A stretch of DNA of 61,818 bases from Planctomycetota bacterium (GCA_022071975.1 JAJVIO010000029.1:1-61818); one strand, 5' to 3'; numbered from the stretch's first letter, positions 1 through 7,818 are shown. The notes: generated by a model from the letters alone, not told the origin. Program-made: numbers and translations.

Positions 1-1
1 C

Positions 2-235
2 GGCCACGCGCCGTTTGGTTTCAGGGTGGCCGAAGACGGCAGCACACTGGAGCCCGACGCGGAAGAACAACAGACACTGGCCCTGATCGACAGCCTGCTG
101 GCACAGGGCAAAAGCCAGCGCGCCATTGTGGCCGAGCTGAACCGCCAGCAAAGGCCATCCAAACAGGGCGGAAAGTGGCAGCGCAGCAGCCTGCGCAGTG
201 TCCTTTCCAGCCGGAAACGTCGTCTTTCCGCGTGA
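2..235 (+). CDS. Serine recombinase (resolvase/invertase), C-terminal fragment, 5' end cut by window edge
   Basis: The frame is open from base 2 to the stop at 233-235, giving 77 residues without a convincing start; the GTG at 26 is internal. The visible stretch reads GHAPFGFR, then a helical segment ending GKSQRAIVAELN, then GGKWQRSSLRSVL. This matches the Recombinase domain that follows the catalytic domain in large serine recombinases, where a PYGY-like turn and a GGKW-(S/T)-x-VR motif recur. The catalytic serine domain would lie left of the window. These enzymes move or excise mobile DNA by strand exchange. Whether the gene is intact or already a remnant cannot be seen. Similarity is by eye. 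Confidence 0.7.
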   Translation, partial: GHAPFGFRVAEDGSTLEPDAEEQQTLALIDSLLAQGKSQRAIVAELNRQQRPSKQGGKWQRSSLRSVLSSRKRRLSA

Positions 236-279
236 CCAGACATTGAGTGCAAGGCATACTATGCATACTGGAGGGGCAA

Positions 280-468
280 ATGTCCGATGAGCGAACAAAG
301 TCCATCCGCGTCACGGAGCGGACCAACAAAGCAGCCAAGACCCTGGCTGCCTATCTGGATGTCAACATGGACGAGGTGGTGGCGCGGGCCATCGAGCGGC
401 TCTGGAAGGAGACGTTCCCCAACGTCCCCATGGACGGCATCAACCCTAAAAGCAAGAAACGGAGTTGA
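280..468 (+). CDS. Small ribbon-helix-helix-like protein
   Basis: This is a 62-residue basic protein. ATG 280 is chosen because GGAGGGG sits just upstream (270-276); a GTG at 247 would add 11 residues without a better ribosome site. The pattern KSIRVTERTNKAAKTLAAY followed by a second amphipathic helix (MDEVVARAIERLWKE) fits a beta-strand plus two helices, as in ribbon-helix-helix DNA-binding proteins. It sits in a run of small accessory genes and ends 3 bases before the next start, so it is probably co-transcribed. The role is likely repression or partner control in the mobile region; the target is unknown. Confidence 0.55.
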   Translation: MSDERTKSIRVTERTNKAAKTLAAYLDVNMDEVVARAIERLWKETFPNVPMDGINPKSKKRS

Positions 469-471
469 CCC

Positions 472-972
472 GTGAAGTACGCACCTCAACCCGACTGGTG
501 GTTCTGGTGGGATGACGGCGCGCGCCGGTTCCACCGCGACGATGGCACGCGCATCAGGCACCGCATCGACTACTGGGCAATCCCGCTGCTGCCTGAGTTT
601 CGGGATATCCCCGGCATTCTTTCGAAAGACCGGCAGGTGCAGTTGAAGGCCCGCAAGCTGCTCTGGCGACGCCTGCGCCACGGCTACTACGACCGCCACT
701 ACGACAAGCACGTTCCGGAGCCCCTGCCGGTCTGGGACAACCGGGGCAACCGCGTCGCGGCGCCGGAGCGCATCCCCCTGTGCCGCGCCCGCTGCCGCGA
801 CGGGCACTACTGCCGCGCGCGGGTGGTGCGCAACAAGTTCACCGGCAAGCTCAGCAGTCGCTGCAAGTGGCACGGCGGACACGGCACCGGCCCACGAACC
901 GCAGAGGGCAAGGCCGCGTCGCTGGCTGCCCTGGCCCGCGCCCGGGCCGCAAGGAGTCGTCGTGCGGGCTGA
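472..972 (+). CDS. HGGxSTG-type domain protein, long form
   Basis: This 166-residue protein has a GTG start at 472, 3 bases after the preceding stop and with GGAG upstream. The N-terminal ~95 residues are rich in Trp, Arg and His (PDWWFWWDDG) and match nothing I recognise. The C-terminal part has a cysteine-rich stretch (CRARCRDGHYCRARV) and then GKLSSRCKWHGGHGTGPRT. This is the arrangement of the small HGGxSTG proteins common on phages and islands, here with HGT in place of HST. The Cys and His residues could bind a metal. A second copy of the domain lies at 1421-1636. The function of the family is not established. Confidence 0.6.
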   Translation: MKYAPQPDWWFWWDDGARRFHRDDGTRIRHRIDYWAIPLLPEFRDIPGILSKDRQVQLKARKLLWRRLRHGYYDRHYDKHVPEPLPVWDNRGNRVAAPERIPLCRARCRDGHYCRARVVRNKFTGKLSSRCKWHGGHGTGPRTAEGKAASLAALARARAARSRRAG

Positions 973-1194
973 TGCTGCGAAACTTTTTCCTGCCGAGGCA
1001 CTGTGCTTCGCAAACCGTCATGAGTACAGCGACGGGGTTCTGAAACGCCACTCAAGGACCGGCGTTTTACGCACGATGACGGGCAAGTGGTTTGGACAAC
1101 AGGTCGATTCCGCCGGACACGTGCGGGCAACAGGTACGGCACCTTTGCACAACCGCTTGTGTCGGTGCGCTTCGCCCAACAGGAGATTTTAGTT

Positions 1195-1428
1195 ATGCCC
1201 ATAGCCCGCTATGCCCGACGCGAAGCGCTGGTGACCCTTCGCGATCAACCGAAGCTGCTGGAAGTCTGGCAGGTTGCCGAGCTGCTTGGCGTCCACGAGC
1301 GCACCGTGCGGAGGTGGCTCTCCAGCGGCCAGCTTGCCGGTCTGGAGAAGGGTGGCAAGGGTTACCTGATCCCCAAGCTGGCTTTGGTGGACTTCCTGTG
1401 CGGGGAAGGCGTGCACGAGGATGAGTAG
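1195..1428 (+). CDS. Excisionase / MerR-like helix-turn-helix protein
   Basis: This 77-residue protein starts at ATG 1195 behind AGGAGA (1181-1186). Upstream in-frame codons lack a ribosome site. Residues ~20-65 (VWQVAELLGVHERTVRRWL, then a short wing with GKGYLIP and a closing VDFL) form the winged HTH of excisionase-family proteins, which bind attachment-site DNA or act as repressors. Its last codons overlap the start of the following HGGxSTG gene (ATGAGTAG), so the two are translationally coupled. In this setting it may serve as a recombination directionality factor or a repressor; which one cannot be told from sequence. Confidence 0.7.
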   Translation: MPIARYARREALVTLRDQPKLLEVWQVAELLGVHERTVRRWLSSGQLAGLEKGGKGYLIPKLALVDFLCGEGVHEDE

Positions 1429-1636
1429 ACCGCTTCCGAAACGCGACCGCCCCCGCTGCGGGGCCTGCTGCCGCGACGGGCACCCCTGCGAGGCCAGGGT
1501 CGCCCTGAACCCGCACACGGGCAAGCTGTCCTCACGTTGCAGAGTGCACGGTGGACTCAGCACCGGCCCCCGCACACCGGAGGGCCTGGCAAAGGTCGCC
1601 GCCAACCTGCAACGGCTATTTCATAGCAGGGCCTAG
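1421..1636 (+). CDS. HGGxSTG domain protein, short form
   Basis: This 71-residue protein starts inside the end of the HTH gene, with an 8-base overlap. It carries the full motif set: RCGACCRDGHPCEARV, GKLSSRCRVHGGLSTGPRT and PEGLAKVAANL. It is essentially the C-terminal domain of the protein at 472-972 on its own, suggesting duplication within the island. Five cysteines and one histidine could form a zinc site. Proteins of this size and motif are frequent near phage packaging or integration genes, but no activity is known to me. Confidence 0.65.
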   Translation: MSRPLPKRDRPRCGACCRDGHPCEARVALNPHTGKLSSRCRVHGGLSTGPRTPEGLAKVAANLQRLFHSRA

Positions 1637-2055
1637 GCCACGAGCATCAGCCAGGTCACCACGCGCGCCCGGCCACACCCCGTAGCGGCATTTCCGGGCT
1701 CGTTTTCCCCAAACCCCATGACGCGCACGCGCGCACCCGCGTGCGACGCTAATCTCTGTAGGTATCGCACCCAACGCCAAGGCCCGATATCCGTAGGGGG
1801 CCCATCTCCCCCACCCGAACACCAACCAAACCCCATGACGCGCGGGACCCCATAAACGCCGCTATGGGAGACACTCCAGCCTTTCTCCGCTCCGTCATGT
1901 GAAGTACTCATCCGAACGCAACTCCCGTCCTTCCTCGCTCACCCTCACCTGCTTCGCCCGCAAGTGAAGATGCTGCCGTCGGGCGGTTGCGGACAGGTAT
2001 TCGACAACCTTTCCAAATGCGAGTCTGTGTCGCGCACGTGTTTATACTCAGTAGC
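1637..2055 (+). other. 419-base spacer with an 18-base direct repeat, no convincing gene
   Basis: No reading frame here has a ribosome site and plausible composition. An exact 18-base direct repeat (CCAAACCCCATGACGCGC) occurs at 1709-1726 and 1826-1843, 117 bases apart. The region separates the small HGGxSTG operon from the 498-residue gene and probably holds the promoter of the latter. TATACT at 2043-2048 is too close to ATG 2056 to be a clear -10 box. Confidence 0.5.
1709..1843. repeat. 18-bp direct repeat pair in island spacer
   Basis: CCAAACCCCATGACGCGC is present twice, identical, at 1709-1726 and 1826-1843. Both copies run the same way on the + strand and lie in non-coding DNA. They could be protein-binding sites or recombination scars. 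Confidence 0.7.
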
Positions 2056-3552
2056 ATGAACATCGATCTGGATGCACTGAGTAACTGGTGGAGGGGCCTG
2101 CCGGATCACCTTCGTCCGACACCCTGCCAGAATTTGCAACTCGCTCAACATGGCCAGTTTGTTGAGTCCTTTGACCGAATCTGGTCGAAGCACGGCAAGC
2201 GCGTTATGCGCGCTTTAGGCCGAATACGACAGAAGGAGAGACGTATCGCGCGGGAGGCAGCACAGGCGCTGCTTGCCTGGTTTGACCGTAACGTCACCTA
2301 CATGCATGCGGCCTACTTGAAGGAAGCCGCACAGTGTAAAGCCGAGTCTGAACGTCTGATTGCGGAGGCCAAATTCAACCAGACCGACCACCTCTCCGAT
2401 GCGCAGTGGTCAGCGTCTTGTACGGCGCACGCGCAGAAAGAATCCAAACACGCGCAATGCTGGCTGGAAGCGGCAGAGTACTGCAGCGAATGGGCCGCAG
2501 CCTGGCGACGTAAGATCCAGGAGTTCGCACAGGACCCCCTGGGGCATCCTCTTGCCGACTTCGGCGTTCCCCCTGGAGGAGATGAAGTCCCCGGGGACAA
2601 TAATGGCCGCCTGTTTCGAGGACCCACCGGGCAGAAACCGGACGGCACCGACTATCACCGCTACGAGTGGAACAACGGCCGGCCTTATCCGACCCACTCT
2701 CCCGACTACGTATGCTATCTCGACTACCAGTTTTCGAACTTTGAAGCGGGACCGCCCCGAGAGTTCATTGAGGGCCTAAAAGCGCAAGGCCGGTCGACCT
2801 ACTGGGTTGGGAGAGCCTTGGACGCGCTCCACGCATGTTTGCACGCGGGCGAGATAGACACCGCATACCTCTTGTTCATCGCTACATCCCGGGTCGTGTT
2901 CGACTGGCATGCCGCGCATCAGCACCAGCCACTGGGGTTCGCTACCCGTCGATCAGAAGACGGGCGTCAGTTTGAGGAGTGCCGCGAAACCAACCCCAAC
3001 TGCAGTTACTTCGATTTCCACGGAGTCCACTTTTGGTTAGACAAATATACAGCAACGGGCCGGACGCCGTCTGCGCGGGATGCCGAGTGGTATGCCCTAA
3101 TCGTGGCTGCACTGCTTGATCATTTGGTTTCCGCCTTCGCTGAAGAAGCGCCCGCTGCCGCGCTCAGCATTCTCGTCAAGCACGACAAAGAGAAGCGGGC
3201 CGCGAACTGGTGCGTGAATTTCAACGGAGATGAGAAGCATATGACCATCGGGCAAGCGTGGTTGCTGGTTCGCCTCGGTGAATTCGGGGCGGCCACCGCG
3301 GATGAACGTCACGCGAACTCATTGCTCAAGAAGCTCCCCCAACTGGAAACACTGTTCGAGCGCCCGAGCAAGCGCAAAGGCAGAACATCCATGCGCGACT
3401 ACTCGGCCCCAAAGCTCAAGGAGCGTGTCATTGTTTCCGAAGCGGATCGCCGAGCTCTTGAAGAGTCAGCCGCCGCCGCTTCTGCCCGCGCTGCGGGGCG
3501 GGCGCAGCACAAAGACAGTCGAAGTGCACAAAATCGGCACCGGGCTTCATAG
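2056..3552 (+). CDS. Unrecognised 498-residue island protein
   Basis: I do not recognise this protein. The frame is open from 1987 (TTG), but ATG 2056 (MNIDLDALSNWW) is preferred because the preceding codons look non-coding. The N-terminal ~150 residues are helical and rich in Ala, Glu, Lys and Cys, with a likely coiled coil around IRQKERRIAREAAQALLAW. The middle has Tyr, Trp and His-rich stretches (DYHRYEWNNGRPYP; SYFDFHGVHFWLDKY), and the tail is basic and disordered. There is no signal peptide or membrane segment. It lies alone between two small-gene clusters in the integrated region, so it may be cargo. Base composition seems less GC-rich than the core genes. Confidence 0.6.
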   Translation: MNIDLDALSNWWRGLPDHLRPTPCQNLQLAQHGQFVESFDRIWSKHGKRVMRALGRIRQKERRIAREAAQALLAWFDRNVTYMHAAYLKEAAQCKAESERLIAEAKFNQTDHLSDAQWSASCTAHAQKESKHAQCWLEAAEYCSEWAAAWRRKIQEFAQDPLGHPLADFGVPPGGDEVPGDNNGRLFRGPTGQKPDGTDYHRYEWNNGRPYPTHSPDYVCYLDYQFSNFEAGPPREFIEGLKAQGRSTYWVGRALDALHACLHAGEIDTAYLLFIATSRVVFDWHAAHQHQPLGFATRRSEDGRQFEECRETNPNCSYFDFHGVHFWLDKYTATGRTPSARDAEWYALIVAALLDHLVSAFAEEAPAAALSILVKHDKEKRAANWCVNFNGDEKHMTIGQAWLLVRLGEFGAATADERHANSLLKKLPQLETLFERPSKRKGRTSMRDYSAPKLKERVIVSEADRRALEESAAAASARAAGRAQHKDSRSAQNRHRAS

Positions 3553-3624
3553 CCACCATCAGCCGTCAACTGGCCTTACAAAGGCATCCTCAGGCAGTCG
3601 CGCCTCGATCAGCTGGGGCCTAAG

Positions 3625-3659
3625 TGCGCAGTCTGCGCATCGCTGCGCATTTCCGCGCG
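3625..3659. promoter_or_regulatory. Tandem TGCGCA boxes ahead of AlpA-like gene (candidate operator)
   Basis: TGCGCA occurs at 3625-3630, 3634-3639 and 3644-3649, with a fourth related CGCGCGA at 3654-3660. The spacing is 9-10 bases, about one helical turn. The array ends 40 bases before the start of the AlpA-like regulator at 3700. TGCGCA is itself a palindrome. Evenly phased repeats next to a regulator gene suggest an autoregulatory or attachment-site binding array. No binding data can be read from sequence. Confidence 0.4.
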
Positions 3660-3699
3660 ATGCATCCTTGTGCGTGACGTTCAAGCACAAGGACATGCC

Positions 3700-3933
3700 A
3701 TGAACAAACTCGCGGCCGAAATTGAATCTGCGCTCTGGAACGACGTGAAGCTGGCATCAAAACTTGGTGTCTCGCGGAGCATGATCCACAAGTTGAATGC
3801 TGCAGGTAAGCTTCCACCACCGGTGCGCCTCGGACGATGCCTACGCTGGCGTGCGGCTGAAATCAATGCTTGGCTCGCGGCGGGGTGCCCTTCACGTGCT
3901 GCGTGGGCGTGGGAGGTGGCTTCGGATGGTTAA
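3700..3933 (+). CDS. AlpA-like helix-turn-helix regulator
   Basis: This 77-residue protein starts at ATG 3700 with AAGGACA upstream. The core DVKLASKLGVSRSMIHKLNA, then GKLPPPVRLGRCLRWRAAEINAWL, is the typical AlpA/MlrA-type HTH in which a phosphate-contacting turn is followed by LPxPVRLG. Family members activate or repress integrase and excision genes on prophages and satellites. The gene's stop overlaps the start of the primase-polymerase gene (ATGGTTAA), so the two are coupled. It is the likely switch protein of the element. The TGCGCA array directly upstream is a candidate target. Confidence 0.75.
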   Translation: MNKLAAEIESALWNDVKLASKLGVSRSMIHKLNAAGKLPPPVRLGRCLRWRAAEINAWLAAGCPSRAAWAWEVASDG

Positions 3934-5338
3934 ACAAAAGACCCCGGTGGAAGCCGGGGCCGGTACTGCGGGTGACGCGACATCGCCCATTGTACCGACC
4001 GCGCTGCCTTCCGTCAAAACAGTGGCCGACAAACTGGAGACACTCTACGGTGAACGTTGGTTTCCGCAGTTAATCAGAACCTCGGGGCCGGAATGGGGCG
4101 GCCAGAGCCCGGGCAAGCGCGCACTTGATGAGGGTTGGCAGGCCCTCCCCCGAAAGCGACGGAGTTCTCGCGCGGGTCCTCGCCAGGTTGCGTTTGAACT
4201 CGGGCAGCACCTAGCGCGAGGGGGTAACGTGGGCCTGGTACTCCCGGAAAACGTCTGTGTGCTCGACCACGACAGCCCTGCCTCTTTCCAGGCAGCCTTG
4301 ACGATGTTTCCGGACGCTCCCGCTCAGCAGAGTCACAATGGCGGTCACACTGTGCACCGACTGCCGAAAGGCGCACAGTTGGTCAACCGAACCGGTGTTG
4401 AGCTGGATGACGGCTCGCGCTTCGACATCCGCGCGGACGGTACCTACATCGTCTGCGAGCCCTCGCTTCATCCTGGAGGCACGCCCTACAAGTGGCTCCG
4501 CCCCCTGCCCCAGCGGATGAAACAGATTCCGGTCCTGCCGCCGGGCGTCCTGAACCAGCTTCCGAAACGGTACAACCCTGCAGCCGACACAGGCACACAG
4601 CGACACAACCATTCAGACAATCCTTGTCCTGCGCCAATTGCGTTGTCCTCGAAAGACGCCCCGCAGGGGGAGATTGCATGTGTTACTGAGTCACTGCGTA
4701 ACTGTGTCAGTGCGCCCGAACTGAGCCCCGACGAACAGGCAGCTGTCGAGGCCGCAATCATGGCAACGCTGCCGTCAAGAAACGGCCAGCGGCATCGGTG
4801 CGTCTATAGGCTGGCCTGCAGACTTAAAGCCATCGAGGTGCTCGCGTCACTTCAAGCCGATGCACTTAAGCACATCGTAAAGAGGTGGCACGCTCAGGCT
4901 TACCCGAACATTTCGACGAAACCGTTCGGCGAGACGTGGCTCGACTTTCGTGTAGCCTGGGGGCGCGCCAAAGCTCACGGGGCGAACTGGCAAGCCTGCG
5001 TGGATCGCGCGAGGCGGATTCCAGATCCCCTGGCCAGTTTGATCAGCGGCATTCTCTGCGACCGGACCAGTCCTCCATTCGAACTGATGATCGCCATCGC
5101 GTGCGAACTTGACGCCTTCCACAAGGGTAAGCCGTTCCCCTTCCCTTGTCGGAAAGTTGGCGAGGCAACTGGCTTGGATCGCGACACCGCAAACAAGCGC
5201 ATTCAGCTACTCACCGACGAGCGCGTTTTATTCCTCGTCAAGGAAGCCTCGCAGATCCCCGGCGGCTTTCGAGCCGCCGAGTACAAACTGAATCGGAACT
5301 GGCCTCGCGAACCGGGGCCTTCGAGCTCAGAAGATTGA
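3926..5338 (+). CDS. Primase-polymerase (Prim-Pol) N-terminal domain replication protein
   Basis: This 470-residue protein starts at ATG 3926, behind GGAGGTGG and overlapping the stop of the AlpA-like gene. Residues ~75-215 carry the signature of the bifunctional DNA primase/polymerase domain: GLVLPENVCVLDHDSP (acidic pair), a GGHTVHRLP histidine strand, and FDIRADGTYIVCEPSLHPGG before a closing Tyr-Lys-Trp. The Asp-His-Asp and the later Asp are the expected metal ligands. The C-terminal ~100 residues (CRKVGEATGLDRDTANKRIQLL) look like an HTH domain. No helicase motifs are seen. It probably primes replication of the excised element. Identification rests on motifs. Confidence 0.75.
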   Translation: MVKQKTPVEAGAGTAGDATSPIVPTALPSVKTVADKLETLYGERWFPQLIRTSGPEWGGQSPGKRALDEGWQALPRKRRSSRAGPRQVAFELGQHLARGGNVGLVLPENVCVLDHDSPASFQAALTMFPDAPAQQSHNGGHTVHRLPKGAQLVNRTGVELDDGSRFDIRADGTYIVCEPSLHPGGTPYKWLRPLPQRMKQIPVLPPGVLNQLPKRYNPAADTGTQRHNHSDNPCPAPIALSSKDAPQGEIACVTESLRNCVSAPELSPDEQAAVEAAIMATLPSRNGQRHRCVYRLACRLKAIEVLASLQADALKHIVKRWHAQAYPNISTKPFGETWLDFRVAWGRAKAHGANWQACVDRARRIPDPLASLISGILCDRTSPPFELMIAIACELDAFHKGKPFPFPCRKVGEATGLDRDTANKRIQLLTDERVLFLVKEASQIPGGFRAAEYKLNRNWPREPGPSSSED

Positions 5339-5411
5339 CTTGACAGGTCAACGACGACTTTTTGGCACACTCCGTTTCATGGTGTATGTTTCCCCCTCAC
5401 AGGAGTTTCCC

Positions 5412-6878
5412 ATGCGCATCTTTCAGGCTCAGTACACACTGGACGGCCGCGCCAAGAAGGCTGCCAAGTGGACGGTTGAGTTCCGCGACCACCACGGCGT
5501 CACCCGTCGCCTCACACTGTTCCGCGACAAGTCAGCTACGCGGGAGGCGGGCAACAAGCTGCAACGCCTGGCCGATCTGCGCCGCATGCAGCAGCCCCCC
5601 GGCCGTGAGCTTGGGCAGTTTCTGGAATCGCTGCCCCCTGACCGGCGAGAGAAGCTGGTTGTCTGGGGGATGCTTGAGCCGGAAAGCGTGGCAGCCTCGA
5701 AGTCTCTGCTGGCCCACCTCGACGACTGGAAGGCCGCACTGGCGGCAAAGAGCAACACTGCGCAGCACGTGGCACATCAGTTTCAGCGCGCTCGTGACGT
5801 GTTTCAGCGTGCCGGGTTCCGTACGCTTTCCGAGGTGAACGCAACGGCTGTCCAGAAGGTTATGCAAGCCATGCGGGATGAGGACGTGGCTTTCCGCACC
5901 ATCAACTTCCGTCTGGGGGCCTGCAAGCAGTTCTTGCGTTGGGCACAACGGGAACGCCGCGCTGGCGACAATCCTCTCGCCTACCTTGAGCCCCTCAACG
6001 CAAAGCTCGACGTGCGCAGGGAGCGCCGCGTGCTTTCACCGGATGAGTGCGTGACCCTGCTTCGCGCCGTCGAATCGACCGGGAAGCGCGCCTGCATGCA
6101 GGGTCCGGAACGCGCCCTGTTTTACCGCCTGGCGCTCGGCACCGGCCTGCGGGCCAAGGAGTGCCGCGCTCTGAAAGCTGGTGACTTCGACCTGGTTAAC
6201 TCCGCCCTGCGGGTGCGGGCCAGCACTTCCAAGAACCGGCGCGAAGTCTGGCAGCCCCTGCCTGGCGAGTTGGTGGAGCCGCTGAAGGAACAACTGAGGG
6301 GGAAGCTGCCGCTTGCCCCGGCGTTCTCAGTCGGCTCGGCAAATGCGCTCTCAAAGGCATTCAAGAGTGACCTCAAGGACGCGGGAATCGCCCGCTGTGA
6401 CGATTCCGGACGCCTGGCCGACTTCCATAGCCTCCGGCACACGTTCATCACAAACCTGGCCAATTCCGGCGTTCATCCGAACGTTGCAAAGACGCTGGCC
6501 CGCCACAGCACCATTACATTGACCATGGACCGTTACAGCCACGTGCGTCTGGAGGACGAGCGCCGGGCCGTGGAGCTGCTGCCAAGCCTGGATACACGCC
6601 AGCCGCAGAAAGCGACGGGCACTGCGGGCATGGGTATCAATGCCCAGGACAACTTGGCGTCTGGCTTGGCGTCACAGGGTGGACAACCATGCAAAACCAG
6701 CGCCAAGCATGACGCCAAGCAGGATTTTTCCGCGCCAGAAAACGCGACCGCCGATCAGCCGCAAACCTGCATGGATTCAACGAAATCGGCCCCGGAAGCT
6801 GGTTCCGAGGCCGATGATTCCTGGAGGTGGCGGGGGGATTCGAACCCCCGTATGACGGTTTTGCAAACCGTTGCCTAA
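5412..6878 (+). CDS. Tyrosine recombinase / phage-type integrase
   Basis: This 488-residue protein starts at ATG 5412 behind AGGAG (5401-5405). A SAM-like core-binding region spans ~115-195. The catalytic domain follows with ALGTGLRAKECRAL (first Arg, ~247), HSLRHTF (~337-343), LARHSTITLTMDRYSHV (His and nucleophile Tyr ~374). All key residues are present. A ~115-residue tail follows and ends with WRWRGDSNPRMTVLQTVA, which is simply the translation of the antisense strand of tRNA-Cys. The gene therefore runs into its presumed attachment site, and its 3' end would change on excision. It is the integrase of the left-hand element. Confidence 0.88.
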   Translation: MRIFQAQYTLDGRAKKAAKWTVEFRDHHGVTRRLTLFRDKSATREAGNKLQRLADLRRMQQPPGRELGQFLESLPPDRREKLVVWGMLEPESVAASKSLLAHLDDWKAALAAKSNTAQHVAHQFQRARDVFQRAGFRTLSEVNATAVQKVMQAMRDEDVAFRTINFRLGACKQFLRWAQRERRAGDNPLAYLEPLNAKLDVRRERRVLSPDECVTLLRAVESTGKRACMQGPERALFYRLALGTGLRAKECRALKAGDFDLVNSALRVRASTSKNRREVWQPLPGELVEPLKEQLRGKLPLAPAFSVGSANALSKAFKSDLKDAGIARCDDSGRLADFHSLRHTFITNLANSGVHPNVAKTLARHSTITLTMDRYSHVRLEDERRAVELLPSLDTRQPQKATGTAGMGINAQDNLASGLASQGGQPCKTSAKHDAKQDFSAPENATADQPQTCMDSTKSAPEAGSEADDSWRWRGDSNPRMTVLQTVA

Positions 6879-6896
6879 CCACTTGGCTACGCCACC
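6822..6896 (-). tRNA. tRNA-Cys (anticodon GCA)
   Basis: Folding by eye on the minus strand gives a perfect 7-bp acceptor (GGTGGCG / CGCCACC), a 3-bp D stem, anticodon stem ACGGT / ACCGT with loop TTGCAAA (anticodon GCA), a 5-base variable loop and a 5-bp T stem with TTCGAAT. The discriminator is T, as usual for tRNA-Cys, and CCA is encoded. The integrase reading frame on the other strand enters from the tRNA 3' end and stops at 6876-6878, so the 3' half is probably the attachment core. Confidence 0.93.
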
Positions 6897-6922
6897 GTTG
6901 TCAATCCGTCTGTTGGGCGAAT

Positions 6923-6949
6923 GGCGGCGGCGCATCGCGCCGCCGCCCT
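6923..6949 (-). other. GC-rich hairpin between the two tRNA genes
   Basis: GGCGGCGGCGC / GCGCCGCCGCC with loop ATC is a very stable hairpin between tRNA-Glu and tRNA-Cys. It has no T-run on the minus strand. It may be a processing or spacer structure in the dicistronic tRNA transcript. Confidence 0.5.
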
Positions 6950-6953
6950 TGTT

Positions 6954-7028
6954 TGGTGACCCCTACGGGATTCGAACCCGTATCGCCGCCTTGAAAGGGC
7001 GGTATCCTAACCATTAGATGAAGGGGCC
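6954..7028 (-). tRNA. tRNA-Glu (anticodon TTC)
   Basis: Minus-strand cloverleaf with acceptor GGCCCCT / AGGGGTC (one G-T pair), anticodon stem CCGCC / GGCGG with loop CTTTCAA (anticodon TTC), T arm with TTCGAAT, discriminator A and encoded CCA. It is transcribed toward tRNA-Cys, 57 bases away, probably as one unit. Confidence 0.93.
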
Positions 7029-7061
7029 CTGCCCTGCCTTCGGTCTCCCTTGGGCGCTCTC

Positions 7062-7089
7062 TAAATACCAAAGCGCCGTCTGCACGCAA
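7062..7089 (-). promoter_or_regulatory. Candidate promoter for the tRNA-Glu/tRNA-Cys unit
   Basis: Reading the minus strand, TTGCGT (7084-7089) and TATTTA (7062-7067) are separated by 16 bases and lie about 35 bases upstream of the mature tRNA-Glu 5' end. This fits a housekeeping-sigma promoter but is judged only by consensus. Confidence 0.4.
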
Positions 7090-7110
7090 CCCCGGGAACG
7101 CACCCGGCCG

Positions 7111-7818
7111 TCAACTCTTCGGCCCCGGTTCCAGCTCGAACATCGGCTCCTCCCCGTTCATAACGCGCGAGAGATTCACCTTCAGCATCTCCGACTTCGG
7201 CCGCTTCTCCAGCGCGCGCTCAAGCACCTTCTGCGCCGCGCCCTGGTTGCCCCCCCGAAACAGCGCCATCGCCAGCAGCACCACCGAGAACGTGTCTTCC
7301 GGCCGCCGCGCCACCAGCTTGCGCAGGGCCTCGGCGGCGCTGTCGTTCAGGCCGCGTTCGAGCTGCAGCAGGCCCATGGCGCGCAGCGCGGCCGGAAACT
7401 CGCCGCAGCGACGGTACAGTACCATGGCCTCGCGATCGTCGCCGCGGGCCTCGGCGCATGAGCCGAGAGCGAACAGCACCGGCTGCGGCGCGAGGCGGTA
7501 CTCGGGATAGCGCAGCAGCTCAAGCAACGTGAAACGCGCGGCGTCCCATTTCTCGGCCTTGATCAGCACTGCCGCCTCGGCCCACAGTCGCTTCATGCGG
7601 CGGCGGCGCAGCACCAGGTAGACGAAGAACGCGACTTCAAACACGGCCAGCGCGAACGCGGCCACCACGGCGATGCTCGCCCGCGCGCTGCCCGGCTCGG
7701 CGTGCATGTAGATCACCGCCGCGTAGCCCAGCATGTAGCCGACGCCGCCGGCGACCAGGCCGTGGGCCAGGTGCAGGGACATGGGCAGCCATGACGGCTT
7801 GGTGGGCAGGCGCTTCAT
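7111..7818 (-). CDS. Two-helix membrane protein with C-terminal TPR-like repeats
   Basis: This is a 235-residue protein. Two hydrophobic segments lie at about 16-36 (LAHGLVAGGVGYMLGYAAVI) and 47-69, followed by a basic RRRRMKRLW stop-transfer. The rest consists of helical pairs typical of tetratricopeptide repeats (AALRAMGLLQLERGLNDSAAEALRKL; VVLLAMALFRGGNQGAAQKVL). The TPR part is therefore predicted to be cytoplasmic and to hold partner proteins. It is separated by 58 bases from the upstream zinc-ribbon gene on the same strand and may be co-transcribed. I do not recognise a specific family or pathway. Confidence 0.7.
   Translation of the reverse strand: MKRLPTKPSWLPMSLHLAHGLVAGGVGYMLGYAAVIYMHAEPGSARASIAVVAAFALAVFEVAFFVYLVLRRRRMKRLWAEAAVLIKAEKWDAARFTLLELLRYPEYRLAPQPVLFALGSCAEARGDDREAMVLYRRCGEFPAALRAMGLLQLERGLNDSAAEALRKLVARRPEDTFSVVLLAMALFRGGNQGAAQKVLERALEKRPKSEMLKVNLSRVMNGEEPMFELEPGPKS

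Noticed and set aside
2042..2055. Promoter at TATACT just before ATG 2056
   Set aside because: It is too close to the start codon for a normal leader and has no clear -35 box.
6640..6855. Frame ending GGGGIRTPV
   Set aside because: A frame over the integrase tail and tRNA-Cys antisense; GGGGIRTPV is a common false peptide from tRNA sequence.
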